Below, one piece after another: positions 35,382-43,815 of a DNA stretch of 64,000 nucleotides. The translations under genes and the position numbers were made by a program. The notes under the pieces are model-generated. The model was given only the letters and a program-made list of their open reading frames with translations. It was not told the origin of the DNA and did not search any database. The stretch is from Acinetobacter tianfuensis. GTDB lineage: Bacteria > Pseudomonadota > Gammaproteobacteria > Pseudomonadales > Moraxellaceae. Where the stretch lies: NCBI RefSeq assembly GCF_003611465.1, contig NZ_RAXV01000002.1, positions 62,001 to 126,000 on the forward strand, read 5' to 3'. The number at the start of each line of letters is the position of its first letter. Position 1 is the first letter of the stretch.

Positions 35382-36455
35382 GTGCGCCAAGCTACCGTCT
35401 ATATTGATCAATCTGCACTTCAATATAATTTAAACCGCGTCAAACAACTTGCCCCAACTGCTAAAATTGTCAGCATGGTCAAAGCCAATGCTTACGGACA
35501 CGGTGTTAAAGACTGCTTAGCAGCCTTAAAAGAAACTGATGCCTTCGGTGTTGCCTGCTTAGAAGAAGCTTTAGAAATTCGTGAATTAGGCTATCAGCAG
35601 CCGATTACACTGATTGAAGGCATATTCAGCGCGGATGAAATGACTGCCGCCGTAGAAAATAATATTGAAGTTATCGTGCATCATCAGCCTCAGCTTGAAT
35701 GGCTGCGCGCGCATAAAGACGCTTATATCGCGAAAGAATTAAAAGTCTGGGTCAAACTGAACAGCGGCATGAATCGTTTAGGTTTTAAAGTACCTGAAAT
35801 TATTGATGTGATTAACACACTTAAAGCTGAAGGCTTTACTTGTGTACTGGCGATGCACTTTGCCAATGCAGATGCCGGCAATCACCCGCTGAATGAACAG
35901 CAGCGTGATCAGTTCTTACAGGTTAAACAAGCCTGCGCGCCTATTTTGGCTTCTTGCTGCAACTCAGCTGCTATTTTTAAATGGCCTGAACTGAACTTTG
36001 ACTTTGTACGTCCCGGCATCATGCTATATGGCGCTACACCATTTGCAGACAAATCTGTACATGAACTGAACCTTAAACCGGTCATGACTTTTACAGCTGA
36101 AATTATTGCTTTAAATACAATTCAAGCTGGTGAATCTGTCGGTTACGGTTCAACTTTTGTCGCTGAACAAAATATGGAATTGGCTATTGTTTCTATTGGC
36201 TATGGCGATGGCTACCCGCGCGCATTTCCTAAACAAAATTATGTGTCTATTGCAGGCAAGAGAACTCGTGTAATTGGCCGTGTGGCAATGGACATGATTG
36301 CAATTGATGTTACAGGTTTAAATGCGCCTCTTGGTACTATTGTAGAACTTTGGGGTAAAGACTGCCTTGTTGACGATGTTGCTGAAGCCAATGGCACCAT
36401 TGGCTATGAATTGCTTTGCCGCATGAGCGCACGCCCGCAGCGCAAGCTGACTTAA
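35382..36455 (+). CDS. alr: alanine racemase
   Basis: A 357-residue PLP enzyme interconverting L- and D-alanine for peptidoglycan. The PLP lysine is in IVSMVKANAYGHG (about residue 35), and the catalytic tyrosine is in SVGYGSTFVAEQ of the C-terminal domain. RVAMDMIAIDVT is also conserved. The start codon is GTG with AAGGAG 8 nt upstream. No dadA lies beside it, so a biosynthetic rather than catabolic role is favoured. Confidence 0.95.
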   Translation: MRQATVYIDQSALQYNLNRVKQLAPTAKIVSMVKANAYGHGVKDCLAALKETDAFGVACLEEALEIRELGYQQPITLIEGIFSADEMTAAVENNIEVIVHHQPQLEWLRAHKDAYIAKELKVWVKLNSGMNRLGFKVPEIIDVINTLKAEGFTCVLAMHFANADAGNHPLNEQQRDQFLQVKQACAPILASCCNSAAIFKWPELNFDFVRPGIMLYGATPFADKSVHELNLKPVMTFTAEIIALNTIQAGESVGYGSTFVAEQNMELAIVSIGYGDGYPRAFPKQNYVSIAGKRTRVIGRVAMDMIAIDVTGLNAPLGTIVELWGKDCLVDDVAEANGTIGYELLCRMSARPQRKLT

Positions 36456-36469
36456 AGCATCCTCTAGTA

Positions 36470-36500
36470 TAAAAAGCCTTGCAACCTGCAAGGCTTTTTA
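36470..36500. terminator. Terminator between convergent alr and the Anbu gene
   Basis: TAAAAAGCCTTGCA/TGCAAGGCTTTTTA stem around ACC. It has A and T runs on both sides, so it can work in both directions. Confidence 0.9.
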
Positions 36501-36517
36501 TTTTTCGGCGTACACAA

Positions 36518-37252
36518 TTATTGAAAATAATCTTCGTCTGGTTTAGCCAGTTCAATTAAACCCTGACGCAATGCCTCAGACCAGCCCTTACTGATCATGG
36601 TAAAATATGGGTCTTCTTCATAAATGCGCTTGCCGTTTGGTATAACCAGACTGTCTTTTTTATAAATCAAAGCATCCAGCGGCATTCCAACCGATACATT
36701 CGAACGAATTGTGGAATCAAAGGAAATCAGGCTGCATCGCATTGCCTCATCCAGCGGCATGTCATAACGCAAGGTACGGTCTAAAATTGGCTTGCCATAT
36801 TTACTTTCACCAATTTGAAAATATGGTGTATCTGATGTTGCACAAATAAAATTCCCTTGCGGATAAATATTATACAGCTGCATTTCCGCACCGCCGATTT
36901 GTCCGCCCACCAGCAGGCTGCAAAAATAATTACTCTGCTCAACCGTATCTGAAGTAACATCCGCTATAACTTTTCTTAAAGTATGTCCAACCAATTCAGC
37001 CACTTCAAACATGGTGTTTAAGCTGTATAAATTTGGCTCCAGCTTCAACTCCAGCTGATTTTGCAAATGACCGATCACCGCTTGTGTTGTGGCTAAATTG
37101 CCTGAGGTCTGTATCACAATAAAACGTTCATTGCTTACACCAAAGGTATACAGCTTGCGAAATACAGAAATATGATCCACCCCTGCATTGGTGCGGGTGT
37201 CGCTGATAAACACCATGCCGTCCTGTAGCCGCATTGCACAACAATAAGTCAT
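36518..37252 (-). CDS. Anbu-type proteasome-like protease
   Basis: A 244-residue Ntn-hydrolase of the bacterial Anbu family, ancestral-looking relatives of HslV and the 20S beta subunit that form helical or lock-washer rings. The sequence opens MTYCCAMRLQDGMVFISDTR, giving a Thr nucleophile after Met removal. Asp18 (SDTRTNAG) and Lys33 (VFRK) correspond to the proteasome catalytic Asp17 and Lys33 region. The start at 37252 is set by AAAGGA upstream; a 12-residue longer frame is not supported. It is the last gene of a four-gene operon with transglutaminase, alpha-E and ATP-grasp partners. The substrate is unknown. Confidence 0.88.
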   Translation of the reverse strand: MTYCCAMRLQDGMVFISDTRTNAGVDHISVFRKLYTFGVSNERFIVIQTSGNLATTQAVIGHLQNQLELKLEPNLYSLNTMFEVAELVGHTLRKVIADVTSDTVEQSNYFCSLLVGGQIGGAEMQLYNIYPQGNFICATSDTPYFQIGESKYGKPILDRTLRYDMPLDEAMRCSLISFDSTIRSNVSVGMPLDALIYKKDSLVIPNGKRIYEEDPYFTMISKGWSEALRQGLIELAKPDEDYFQ

Positions 37253-37262
37253 CTTGAATCCT

Positions 37263-38048
37263 TTATGAACAGCGGAGAACTTGGACAATTGAGCTCATCG
37301 ACTCAATGCCTCCTTTTTCCCGCACTCCGCGCACGGGAGCAACATCCCAGTAATCACGGCCAATCGCCACATAAATGTGCGAATTTGGCGCAAACAGTTG
37401 ATTACTGGTATCAAAACAATACCACGCATTGTTTAAAAATACCTCAGCCCAAGCATGACTTGCCAAATGGACTGTTTGCGGTACAAATAAATAACCAGAC
37501 ACATAGCGGGCTGGAATGCCTAAGTATTTGCACATTGCAATAAAAACATGGCTATGATCCTGACAGACACCTTCGCGCTTATAAAAAGCGTCTGCAGCAG
37601 AAGTCTGCACCGATGTTCTGGATGGCACATAAGGAATATATTGCAAAATCGCTTCAGACAGCTGCATTAAATAATGATGATTCACGGCAGGAACATGTGC
37701 ATGCGCAAAGGCTTGCATATCCTCAGTACATACAGTGCTTTCTGTTGGCTGCAGAAACAGCGCTGGATTTAAGCCATCAGATTCAATGCCAAACTGATTA
37801 TTGAGGTTCAGTTCTACAATACCCTGAGCCATGATGGTCATTTGACTGTATGGCTCACGCTGTGAGCTGGTCAGCCAAATGTTATCAAACGCATCCTGTT
37901 TCACTATAGACTGGCCGGGCACACTTACCGCCCAGTGATGAACTGTTTGATTTGCATTGCTCGATGGCGTCATGCGGATATATTGAATACTGCTGTTGAC
38001 GCTGTCCGAATAACTATAATGCGTTTGATGATTCACCATCAGCTTCAT
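37263..38048 (-). CDS. transglutaminase-like cysteine protease family protein
   Basis: A 261-residue protein with a bacterial transglutaminase-like N-terminal beta domain (NHQTHYSYSDSVNSSIQYIRMTP) and a papain-like core. The triad is C162 (EGVCQDHSHVFIAMC), H198 (SHAWAEVF) and D213 (FDTSNQ). Family members are thought to act on isopeptide or amide bonds. Its ATG overlaps the alpha-E stop by 4 bp (ATGA), and it ends 10 bp before Anbu, so the operon is tightly coupled. Confidence 0.92.
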   Translation of the reverse strand: MKLMVNHQTHYSYSDSVNSSIQYIRMTPSSNANQTVHHWAVSVPGQSIVKQDAFDNIWLTSSQREPYSQMTIMAQGIVELNLNNQFGIESDGLNPALFLQPTESTVCTEDMQAFAHAHVPAVNHHYLMQLSEAILQYIPYVPSRTSVQTSAADAFYKREGVCQDHSHVFIAMCKYLGIPARYVSGYLFVPQTVHLASHAWAEVFLNNAWYCFDTSNQLFAPNSHIYVAIGRDYWDVAPVRGVREKGGIESMSSIVQVLRCS

Positions 38049-38641
38049 GCGTCAGCCTCAAATAAAGATTGAATCGAATCATAAAAGTGATACACATTTG
38101 CACCGTCTTCCTGAACTTGCAGCCAAGCATCCTGCAAGGCATTTAGACCCATACCTGCCAAAGATGCTGTAATGTGGCCAACCTTGGCTAAAGTCGCTGT
38201 TTCATCCTGCATTAAGCGCAGCTGACGGTCGAGCTCTTCCACCGCCTGCCCCAAACTGAAAAATAAAAATACCAATTCAGACTCGCCTTCTAAAACATCT
38301 TGGCAGTCTCCAGCCACATCACAAATATAACTGCAATTTTCATTCGCATTCTTAATCAAGAGGTTCATTTCTGCATAAGCACGTGCACTGAGCACTGCCC
38401 GCAATTCTTGAATATTGCCCAGCGCATATTCAAATTGATGCGAAAATGAAGCCGGATGCTGAGCGTCCAGCACCATTTCATTTAAGGAACTTGCATCATA
38501 AGCAGGCAAACAGAATGCATGTGCATACGCCAAAGCGTCATCATTCGACTGAAACGGATACTGACTGCATAAATACTGAATTCTTGTTAAATAGCGCCCT
38601 AACCAGAAAATTTGTTCAGCATTCGAATTTAATAAAAGCAT
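38045..38641 (-). CDS. alpha-E domain protein, short form
   Basis: A 198-residue helical protein. MLLLNSNAEQIFWLGRYLTRIQYL matches the alpha-E start (usually ...A.NLYWLGRY.ERAE), and ELVFLFFSLGQAVEELDRQLRL is a later conserved helix. Family proteins are usually around 300 residues, so this form appears shortened in the middle or C-terminus. Alpha-E proteins accompany circularly permuted ATP-grasp enzymes in putative peptide-ligase loci. It lies 21 bp after the ATP-grasp gene and overlaps the transglutaminase gene. Confidence 0.75.
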   Translation of the reverse strand: MLLLNSNAEQIFWLGRYLTRIQYLCSQYPFQSNDDALAYAHAFCLPAYDASSLNEMVLDAQHPASFSHQFEYALGNIQELRAVLSARAYAEMNLLIKNANENCSYICDVAGDCQDVLEGESELVFLFFSLGQAVEELDRQLRLMQDETATLAKVGHITASLAGMGLNALQDAWLQVQEDGANVYHFYDSIQSLFEADA

Positions 38642-38662
38642 ATATCCTTCCTTTCTGGAGTT

Positions 38663-40213
38663 CTATGAGTGCAGATTATCTACAACCCACGTATCCTTAA
38701 TTCCGCCGCCTTGTGATGAGTTCACCACCAAAGAACCTGCTTGCATCGCAACTCGGGTCAAACCGCCCGGCACAATTTCAGTACGGTATGGCGAACTGAG
38801 TACAAATGGCCGTAAATCAATATGCCGTTCAGCCGCACCATGCGGAGTAAGCGTCGGACATACGGATAAATCTAAAGTAGGCTGAGCAATATAGCGCTGC
38901 GGCGCTGCAGTTAGTTTCTTACGGAATTCCGCAATTTCCTGCTCAGATGCTTTAGGGCCAATCAGCATGCCGTAACCGCCCGAACCTTGCGCCTCTTTAA
39001 CAACCAGCTGCTCCAGATGAGCCAGCACATAATCCAAGTCTTCTTTTTCACGGCATTGATATGTCGGCACATTTTTCAAAATAGGCTGTTCACCCAAATA
39101 AAATTGAATCATTTTATCCACATAAGGATAAATTGATTTATCGTCAGCGACTCCCGTACCAGGGGCATTGGCAATGATGACATTTTGCTGGCGGTATGCC
39201 GACATGAGTCCTGCAACACCAAGCGTGCTGTCAGGCCGAAAGCTCAGCGGATCAAGAAAATCGTCATCTAAACGCCTATAAATTACATCAACCTTTTGAC
39301 GGCCACGGAGTGTTTTCACATAAACCGTGTCGTTATCTACAAAAAGGTCACGCGATGTCACTAAAGGAACATCCATTTCTCTTGCTAAAAAGGCATGTTC
39401 ATAATATGCGCTGTTATAGCGTCCCGGTGTCAGCACCACAATGAATGGATGATCTGAGCAGGCATTTTCCGCAAGAATTTGTTTGAGCAGCAACGGATAT
39501 TGCTCTATGCCTAAGATATTGCTGTTTGCACACAGCTCGGGCATAAGCTTTTGACTGATTTTACGGGACTCCATCATGTAAGACACACCCGATGGTGTCC
39601 GTAAATTATCTTCAAGTACATAAAATTCGCCCTGACCGTCACGGATAATGTCGACCCCGCTGATTTGACTATAAATTTTTCCTTTTAATGTATGGTTCAT
39701 CATCTGCGGCAGATACGCTTCATGAGAGAGCACTTGAAGTTCTGGAACAAGGCCAGACTTCAAAATAGCTTGCCGATGGTAAATGTCGTCTAAAAATATA
39801 TTTAAAGCCCGAACCCGCTGTTCACAGCCTGCAGAAACCGTATTCCACTGCTTCTTTGCAATGACCCGCGGGATCAAATCATAAGGAATAGTACGCGCTG
39901 CGCCTTCTGCCTCGCCATAAACATTAAAAGTAATCCCTTCATATAAAAAGTGTTCTTTAGCGCGGCGATTTAATGCTTTTAGCTCATCCAGACTATGCAT
40001 AGAGAGCCATTGTTCAATTTGCCGGCAAGCTTGACCTGATACGGCGCGGTCATCACGCATTTCATTAAAAAAGTGAGATTGCAAATGTTCAAATAATGAA
40101 TATGATTTTACAGCCGCCGCTTTTTCCACTGCCGCTCTGCTGCTGTTAACTGTACTTGTATAACTTTCTAATACAGGTTTGGAAGCTGTATCATGCAGAT
40201 CTTCTTTAAGCAT
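38663..40213 (-). CDS. circularly permuted ATP-grasp type 2 protein
   Basis: A 516-residue protein of the CP_ATPgrasp (former DUF404/DUF407) family. GITFNVYGEAEGAARTIPYDLIPR, SGVDIIRDGQGEFYVLEDNLRTPSGVSYM, YNSAYYEHAFLAREM, NAPGTGVADDKSIYPYVDKM and VVKEAQGSGGYGMLIGP are landmarks. The last two carry the nucleotide-binding and metal-binding elements. ATP-grasp enzymes form amide bonds through acyl phosphates. The start at 40213 follows AGAGG; the frame extends further to 40258 without support. It is the first gene of the Anbu operon, divergent from the WYL regulator. Confidence 0.9.
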   Translation of the reverse strand: MLKEDLHDTASKPVLESYTSTVNSSRAAVEKAAAVKSYSLFEHLQSHFFNEMRDDRAVSGQACRQIEQWLSMHSLDELKALNRRAKEHFLYEGITFNVYGEAEGAARTIPYDLIPRVIAKKQWNTVSAGCEQRVRALNIFLDDIYHRQAILKSGLVPELQVLSHEAYLPQMMNHTLKGKIYSQISGVDIIRDGQGEFYVLEDNLRTPSGVSYMMESRKISQKLMPELCANSNILGIEQYPLLLKQILAENACSDHPFIVVLTPGRYNSAYYEHAFLAREMDVPLVTSRDLFVDNDTVYVKTLRGRQKVDVIYRRLDDDFLDPLSFRPDSTLGVAGLMSAYRQQNVIIANAPGTGVADDKSIYPYVDKMIQFYLGEQPILKNVPTYQCREKEDLDYVLAHLEQLVVKEAQGSGGYGMLIGPKASEQEIAEFRKKLTAAPQRYIAQPTLDLSVCPTLTPHGAAERHIDLRPFVLSSPYRTEIVPGGLTRVAMQAGSLVVNSSQGGGIKDTWVVDNLHS

Positions 40214-40320
40214 ACCAACCTCTTTTCTTTGTAATACATTGCAGTTAAACAATAGCAATTAATATGCCAGTGCTTGTATCAGCCAGCCTAAATCCATTTA
40301 TTGATCATTTTAAAAGCAAT

Positions 40321-40348
40321 AACAAGTTAAAATTTGCTCCAACTTGTT
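40321..40348. promoter_or_regulatory. Operator-like inverted repeat between the Anbu operon and WYL gene
   Basis: AACAAGTT and AACTTGTT are perfect 8-bp arms separated by 12 bp in the 239-bp divergent region. This is a plausible dimer-binding site for the adjacent WYL regulator. Confidence 0.45.
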
Positions 40349-40452
40349 TCATAGTTTTGATGTTTTTTTAAACACAAGGACTTGCGCATTAAAGCCAGTT
40401 TTTTTATTGTGTAGCCGACACCAATTATTTTAGTTTTATTCATTTTCAAATT

Positions 40453-41454
40453 ATGTCTTCACAAGAAAAAGAAACCTCCAACAGCCTATACCGCCAATGG
40501 CAAATCCTTTCCCGCCTGCCTAGCGGCAAATGGATTGGCACACGTGAACTGCAGGAAAGCTTAGTGCGTGAAGGCATTGACATCAGCCTGCGCACCATTC
40601 AGCGTGACCTTAATCAAATTGCCCAGCGTTTCCCTATAGAAAGCAGCAAAACATCGCCTCAAGGCTGGCGCTGGCGTGCAGATGCGCCTATACAAAGCTT
40701 GCCGCATATGACCAGTTCTCAGGCTGTCACTTTTATGATGGTCGAAGAACATTTAAAGCATTTGCTGCCGCCAAGCCTAATTGAAGAAATGAATCCTTGG
40801 TTTGAGCTTGCACGGCGCAGCCTGTCTACACAAAATAACGTACGCCAATGGATTAACCGCGTACGCATCGTTCCAGCAAGCCAGCCGCTGATCCCGCCAG
40901 TAGTAGAAAAAAACTCACAGCAGGCTATTTATGAGGGCCTGCTGCAAGACAAACAGCTAGAATGCATCTATCAAAGGCGCAGTATTCAAAGCGAAGAAAA
41001 AACTTATATTCTTAATCCGCTGGCGCTGGTTCAAAAAGGTGCGGTTATTTATCTGGTCTGTACACGCCACGATAAAACAGACATTCAAACCTTCGCTTTG
41101 CACCGTTTCAAGTCAGCGGCAGTCTTAAACTCACGCGCTTTGCACCCTGTGAATTTTGACATAGACGCTTATATTGAGTCTGGCGCATTAGGTTTCCGTG
41201 TAGATTTCAATCAGCCAACCGAAAACATTGAATTAAAGCTGACCATGAATGAACAGGAGGCTGGTTTCTTTGAAGAGTCTCAGCTTAGCCTCGATCAGCA
41301 AATGCAGAAACAAGAAGACGGCAGCGTGCTGATTAGCGCCACCGTACCTTATACCTCACAGCTGGTCTGGTGGCTGCGCAGTTTTGGCAAACGCATTATG
41401 CATATTGAGCCTGAAAATGTTGCTAAAGCAGTTCAGCAAATTGAATCCCCTTAA
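40453..41454 (+). CDS. WYL-domain HTH transcriptional regulator (YafY-like)
   Basis: A 333-residue regulator with an N-terminal winged HTH (WIGTRELQESLVREGIDISLRTIQRDLNQI, residues 24-57), a central WYL domain at about 160-225 (ECIYQRRSIQSEEKTYILNPLALVQKGAVIYLVC) and a WCX-like C-terminal domain (ELKLTMNEQEAGFFEESQLS...VLISATVPYTSQLVWWLRSFG). WYL domains sense ligands such as nucleotides or DNA, and several WYL proteins regulate stress or defence loci. It is divergent from the Anbu operon, which it may control. Confidence 0.9.
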   Translation: MSSQEKETSNSLYRQWQILSRLPSGKWIGTRELQESLVREGIDISLRTIQRDLNQIAQRFPIESSKTSPQGWRWRADAPIQSLPHMTSSQAVTFMMVEEHLKHLLPPSLIEEMNPWFELARRSLSTQNNVRQWINRVRIVPASQPLIPPVVEKNSQQAIYEGLLQDKQLECIYQRRSIQSEEKTYILNPLALVQKGAVIYLVCTRHDKTDIQTFALHRFKSAAVLNSRALHPVNFDIDAYIESGALGFRVDFNQPTENIELKLTMNEQEAGFFEESQLSLDQQMQKQEDGSVLISATVPYTSQLVWWLRSFGKRIMHIEPENVAKAVQQIESP

Positions 41455-41489
41455 TGAGACAGCTTTACTTGTTCATTACGGCAAAAAAG

Positions 41490-41507
41490 AGTCCCAATAT
41501 AGGGACT
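41490..41507 (+). terminator. Weak terminator-like hairpin after the WYL gene
   Basis: AGTCCC/GGGACT stem with an AATATA loop. Only an imperfect T tract follows. Confidence 0.5.
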
Positions 41508-41560
41508 GATAATCTTTTAAATATATTTTTGCTATTGTTCTCGTTAAGGGCTAAATATAA

Positions 41561-41598
41561 GTACAGCATGCAGCTATGCTCCCCGCTTCATGCTGTAC
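41561..41598. repeat. 10-bp perfect inverted repeat in an intergenic region
   Basis: GTACAGCATG and CATGCTGTAC are separated by 18 bp. There is no T run, so this is not a standard terminator. It lies in the 470-bp region 41455-41923, where I see no gene. Confidence 0.5.
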
Positions 41599-41862
41599 GG
41601 CTAATTTTATGTTAAAGTTCAAAGGAAAATTCAGCATTGGCATGCTAAATCAGCATCATTAAAGTGAATACTTTTTTTCGTCATATTTTAGCTCCCTCGA
41701 TAAAAGCAACTTCAATATAAGCTCAAAAATTTCGGCTGTGAAATCACAAGAACTGCTTTATATAGCAAAAGTAGGCTTAAACTGAATTTCTGCTGAACTT
41801 ATCTATCCGCCAACACAGGTGCAAAAGATGCCTAAAACAACATTGAATCAACAAATTACCAC

Positions 41863-41880
41863 TTGTTAATTGATTAACAA
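41863..41880. promoter_or_regulatory. 18-bp palindrome upstream of the glutamate-synthase-domain gene
   Basis: TTGTTAATTGATTAACAA is a perfect palindrome 44 bp before the ATG at 41924. It is a candidate operator. Confidence 0.5.
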
Positions 41881-41923
41881 ATCGTCAAATTAACAGTTTT
41901 GAGGCCTTTGGATAAAATCCCTC

Positions 41924-43594
41924 ATGACTGATACCACTCAAGCCATACGGCATAAATTACTGAATACTTTTTTTTCGCGCCACTCTATTTGGTTTGCCTG
42001 CATCATCATTGCGCTGTTTATAACGTCTATTCATATTGGATATAAGCCGCATTATTTACATTATTTTATTTCAGAAACTCTGCTCAACAGCATATGGATT
42101 ATTACAGCTATACTGAGTGCAGTTGGCTTGTATGACGTACTGCAAAATAAACATTCAATTTTAAAAAACTACCCGATTATGGGGCATTTCCGCTTTCTGT
42201 TTGAAGAGTTCCGTCCAGAAATACGCCAATACTTCATTGAGGCTGATCAAGATGCCCTGCCATTTTCCCGCATGCAGCGCAGTTTAGTTTATCAGCGCGC
42301 TAAAAATGAGAACGCCGATAAGCCTTTCGGTTCTATTTTAGATGTCTACCAAGACAACTACCGCTTTATCACCCATTCAATGACACCATGCAAACCAGCC
42401 GATCCTAAAGATTTCCGCATCACCATCGGCGGGCCGCAATGCTCGCAGCCTTATAGCGCATCCATTATGAATATTTCTGCAATGAGTTTTGGCAGTCTAA
42501 GTGCAAATGCGATTCGCGCACTGAATAAAGGCGCACAAATGGGCGGTTTCTACCATGACACAGGTGAAGGCAGCATCAGCCCTTACCATTTGGAAAATGG
42601 CGGTGATATTGTCTGGGAACTTGGCAGCGGATATTTTGGCTGCCGCACCCTAGAGGGTAAATTTGACCCTGTACGTTTTACAGAACAGGCTAAAATCCCG
42701 CAAGTGAAAATGATTGAAATTAAACTGTCACAAGGTGCAAAACCTGGCCACGGCGGCATTCTGCCCAAAGACAAAATTTCAGCAGAAATCTCACAAATCC
42801 GCGGTGTCAGCCGTGAACATGACTGCGTTTCTCCATCGAGCCACTCTGCATTCAGCACTCCCAAAGAGCTGCTGCAATTTATACAGCAGCTTCGTGAGCT
42901 GTCAAACGGCAAACCAGTCGGCTTTAAACTCTGTATTGGCCATCCTTGGCAATTCATGGGAATTGTTAAAGCAATGCTGGAAACCAATATTTTACCCGAC
43001 TTCATCGTTGTCGACGGTTCTGAAGGCGGTACGGGCGCAGCGCCAGTTGAATTAATCAATCATGTCGGCACGCCGCTGCGGGAAGGCTTGCTCTTTGTAC
43101 ACAACAGCTTAGTTGGCGCTGGTCTGCGCGATAAAATTAAAATTGGCGCGAGCGGCAAAATTATCAGCGCCTTTGATATTTCCAGTACAATGGCCATAGG
43201 TGCAGACTGGATTAACTCTGCCCGCGGCTTTATGTTTGCTGTGGGCTGCATTCAAGCGCAAAGCTGCCATACCAACCAATGCCCTGTAGGCGTTGCAACC
43301 CAAGATCCTGACCGCCAAAAAGCAATTCATGTGCCGACCAAAGCAGAGCGGGTTTATAATTACCATAAAAATACGTTGCTCGGCCTCTCAGAAATGATTG
43401 CCTCTGCAGGTTTGAAACATCCTGCCGATTTAAAAGCTCATCATTTGGCGCAGCGTATTAATGACCGTGAAATCAAAAACTATGCTCAGCTGCATTTTTG
43501 GTTAAAAGACGGTGAACTACAGCATTGTGAAAATAAAGATGATGAAAACTTTTATTACCGCATGTGGAACTTAGCCCGCGCAGATCAATTTTAA
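41924..43594 (+). CDS. membrane-anchored FMN-binding glutamate synthase-domain protein
   Basis: A 556-residue protein. Two N-terminal transmembrane segments (residues 22-40 and 56-70) precede a complete GltB-type FMN barrel: NISAMSFGSLSANAIRALNKGA, YHDTGEGSISPYH, VKMIEIKLSQGAKPGHGGILP, PDFIVVDGSEGGTGAAPVE and the Cys cluster CIQAQSCHTNQCPVGVATQDP, which can hold a 3Fe-4S centre. It lacks the glutaminase domain of true GOGAT, so the physiological reaction is unknown. It looks monocistronic, with a palindrome 44 bp upstream. Confidence 0.9.
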   Translation: MTDTTQAIRHKLLNTFFSRHSIWFACIIIALFITSIHIGYKPHYLHYFISETLLNSIWIITAILSAVGLYDVLQNKHSILKNYPIMGHFRFLFEEFRPEIRQYFIEADQDALPFSRMQRSLVYQRAKNENADKPFGSILDVYQDNYRFITHSMTPCKPADPKDFRITIGGPQCSQPYSASIMNISAMSFGSLSANAIRALNKGAQMGGFYHDTGEGSISPYHLENGGDIVWELGSGYFGCRTLEGKFDPVRFTEQAKIPQVKMIEIKLSQGAKPGHGGILPKDKISAEISQIRGVSREHDCVSPSSHSAFSTPKELLQFIQQLRELSNGKPVGFKLCIGHPWQFMGIVKAMLETNILPDFIVVDGSEGGTGAAPVELINHVGTPLREGLLFVHNSLVGAGLRDKIKIGASGKIISAFDISSTMAIGADWINSARGFMFAVGCIQAQSCHTNQCPVGVATQDPDRQKAIHVPTKAERVYNYHKNTLLGLSEMIASAGLKHPADLKAHHLAQRINDREIKNYAQLHFWLKDGELQHCENKDDENFYYRMWNLARADQF

Positions 43595-43815
43595 TGGTTT
43601 AGAAAGCGGTCTTTAGATCACGGCTCCACCTTTAAGTTTGGTTGATTTAAGACGTGCAGGTATGGTAAGGATTGCACTCTCCCCATCACAACAAAACGTT
43701 GTGTATGGGGAACAGCGGCTTTAGGCTACTCTTGGTCTGTCAAAAGTACACGCTCGCCTCCCTAAATCAGGGTAAATAATCTTAAAAAATATAATACTTT
43801 CATTGCGTCCAACAC
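43595..43815. other. Unexplained structured intergenic element
   Basis: A 221-bp convergent gap without an open frame. Its GC content is locally higher than in neighbouring spacers. A strong hairpin sits at 43681-43710 (CCCCATCACAAC/GTTGTG-T-ATGGGG, 12 pairs, one bulge, 5-nt loop). A smaller CCCTAAATCAGGG hairpin lies near 43761-43774. It could be a non-coding RNA or the end of a decayed mobile element. I cannot match it to a known RNA family. Confidence 0.4.

Noticed and set aside
43681..43710. Hairpin considered as a transcription terminator for either flanking gene
   Set aside because: It lacks a T run on both strands and lies too far from both stop codons; kept instead as an unexplained structured element.
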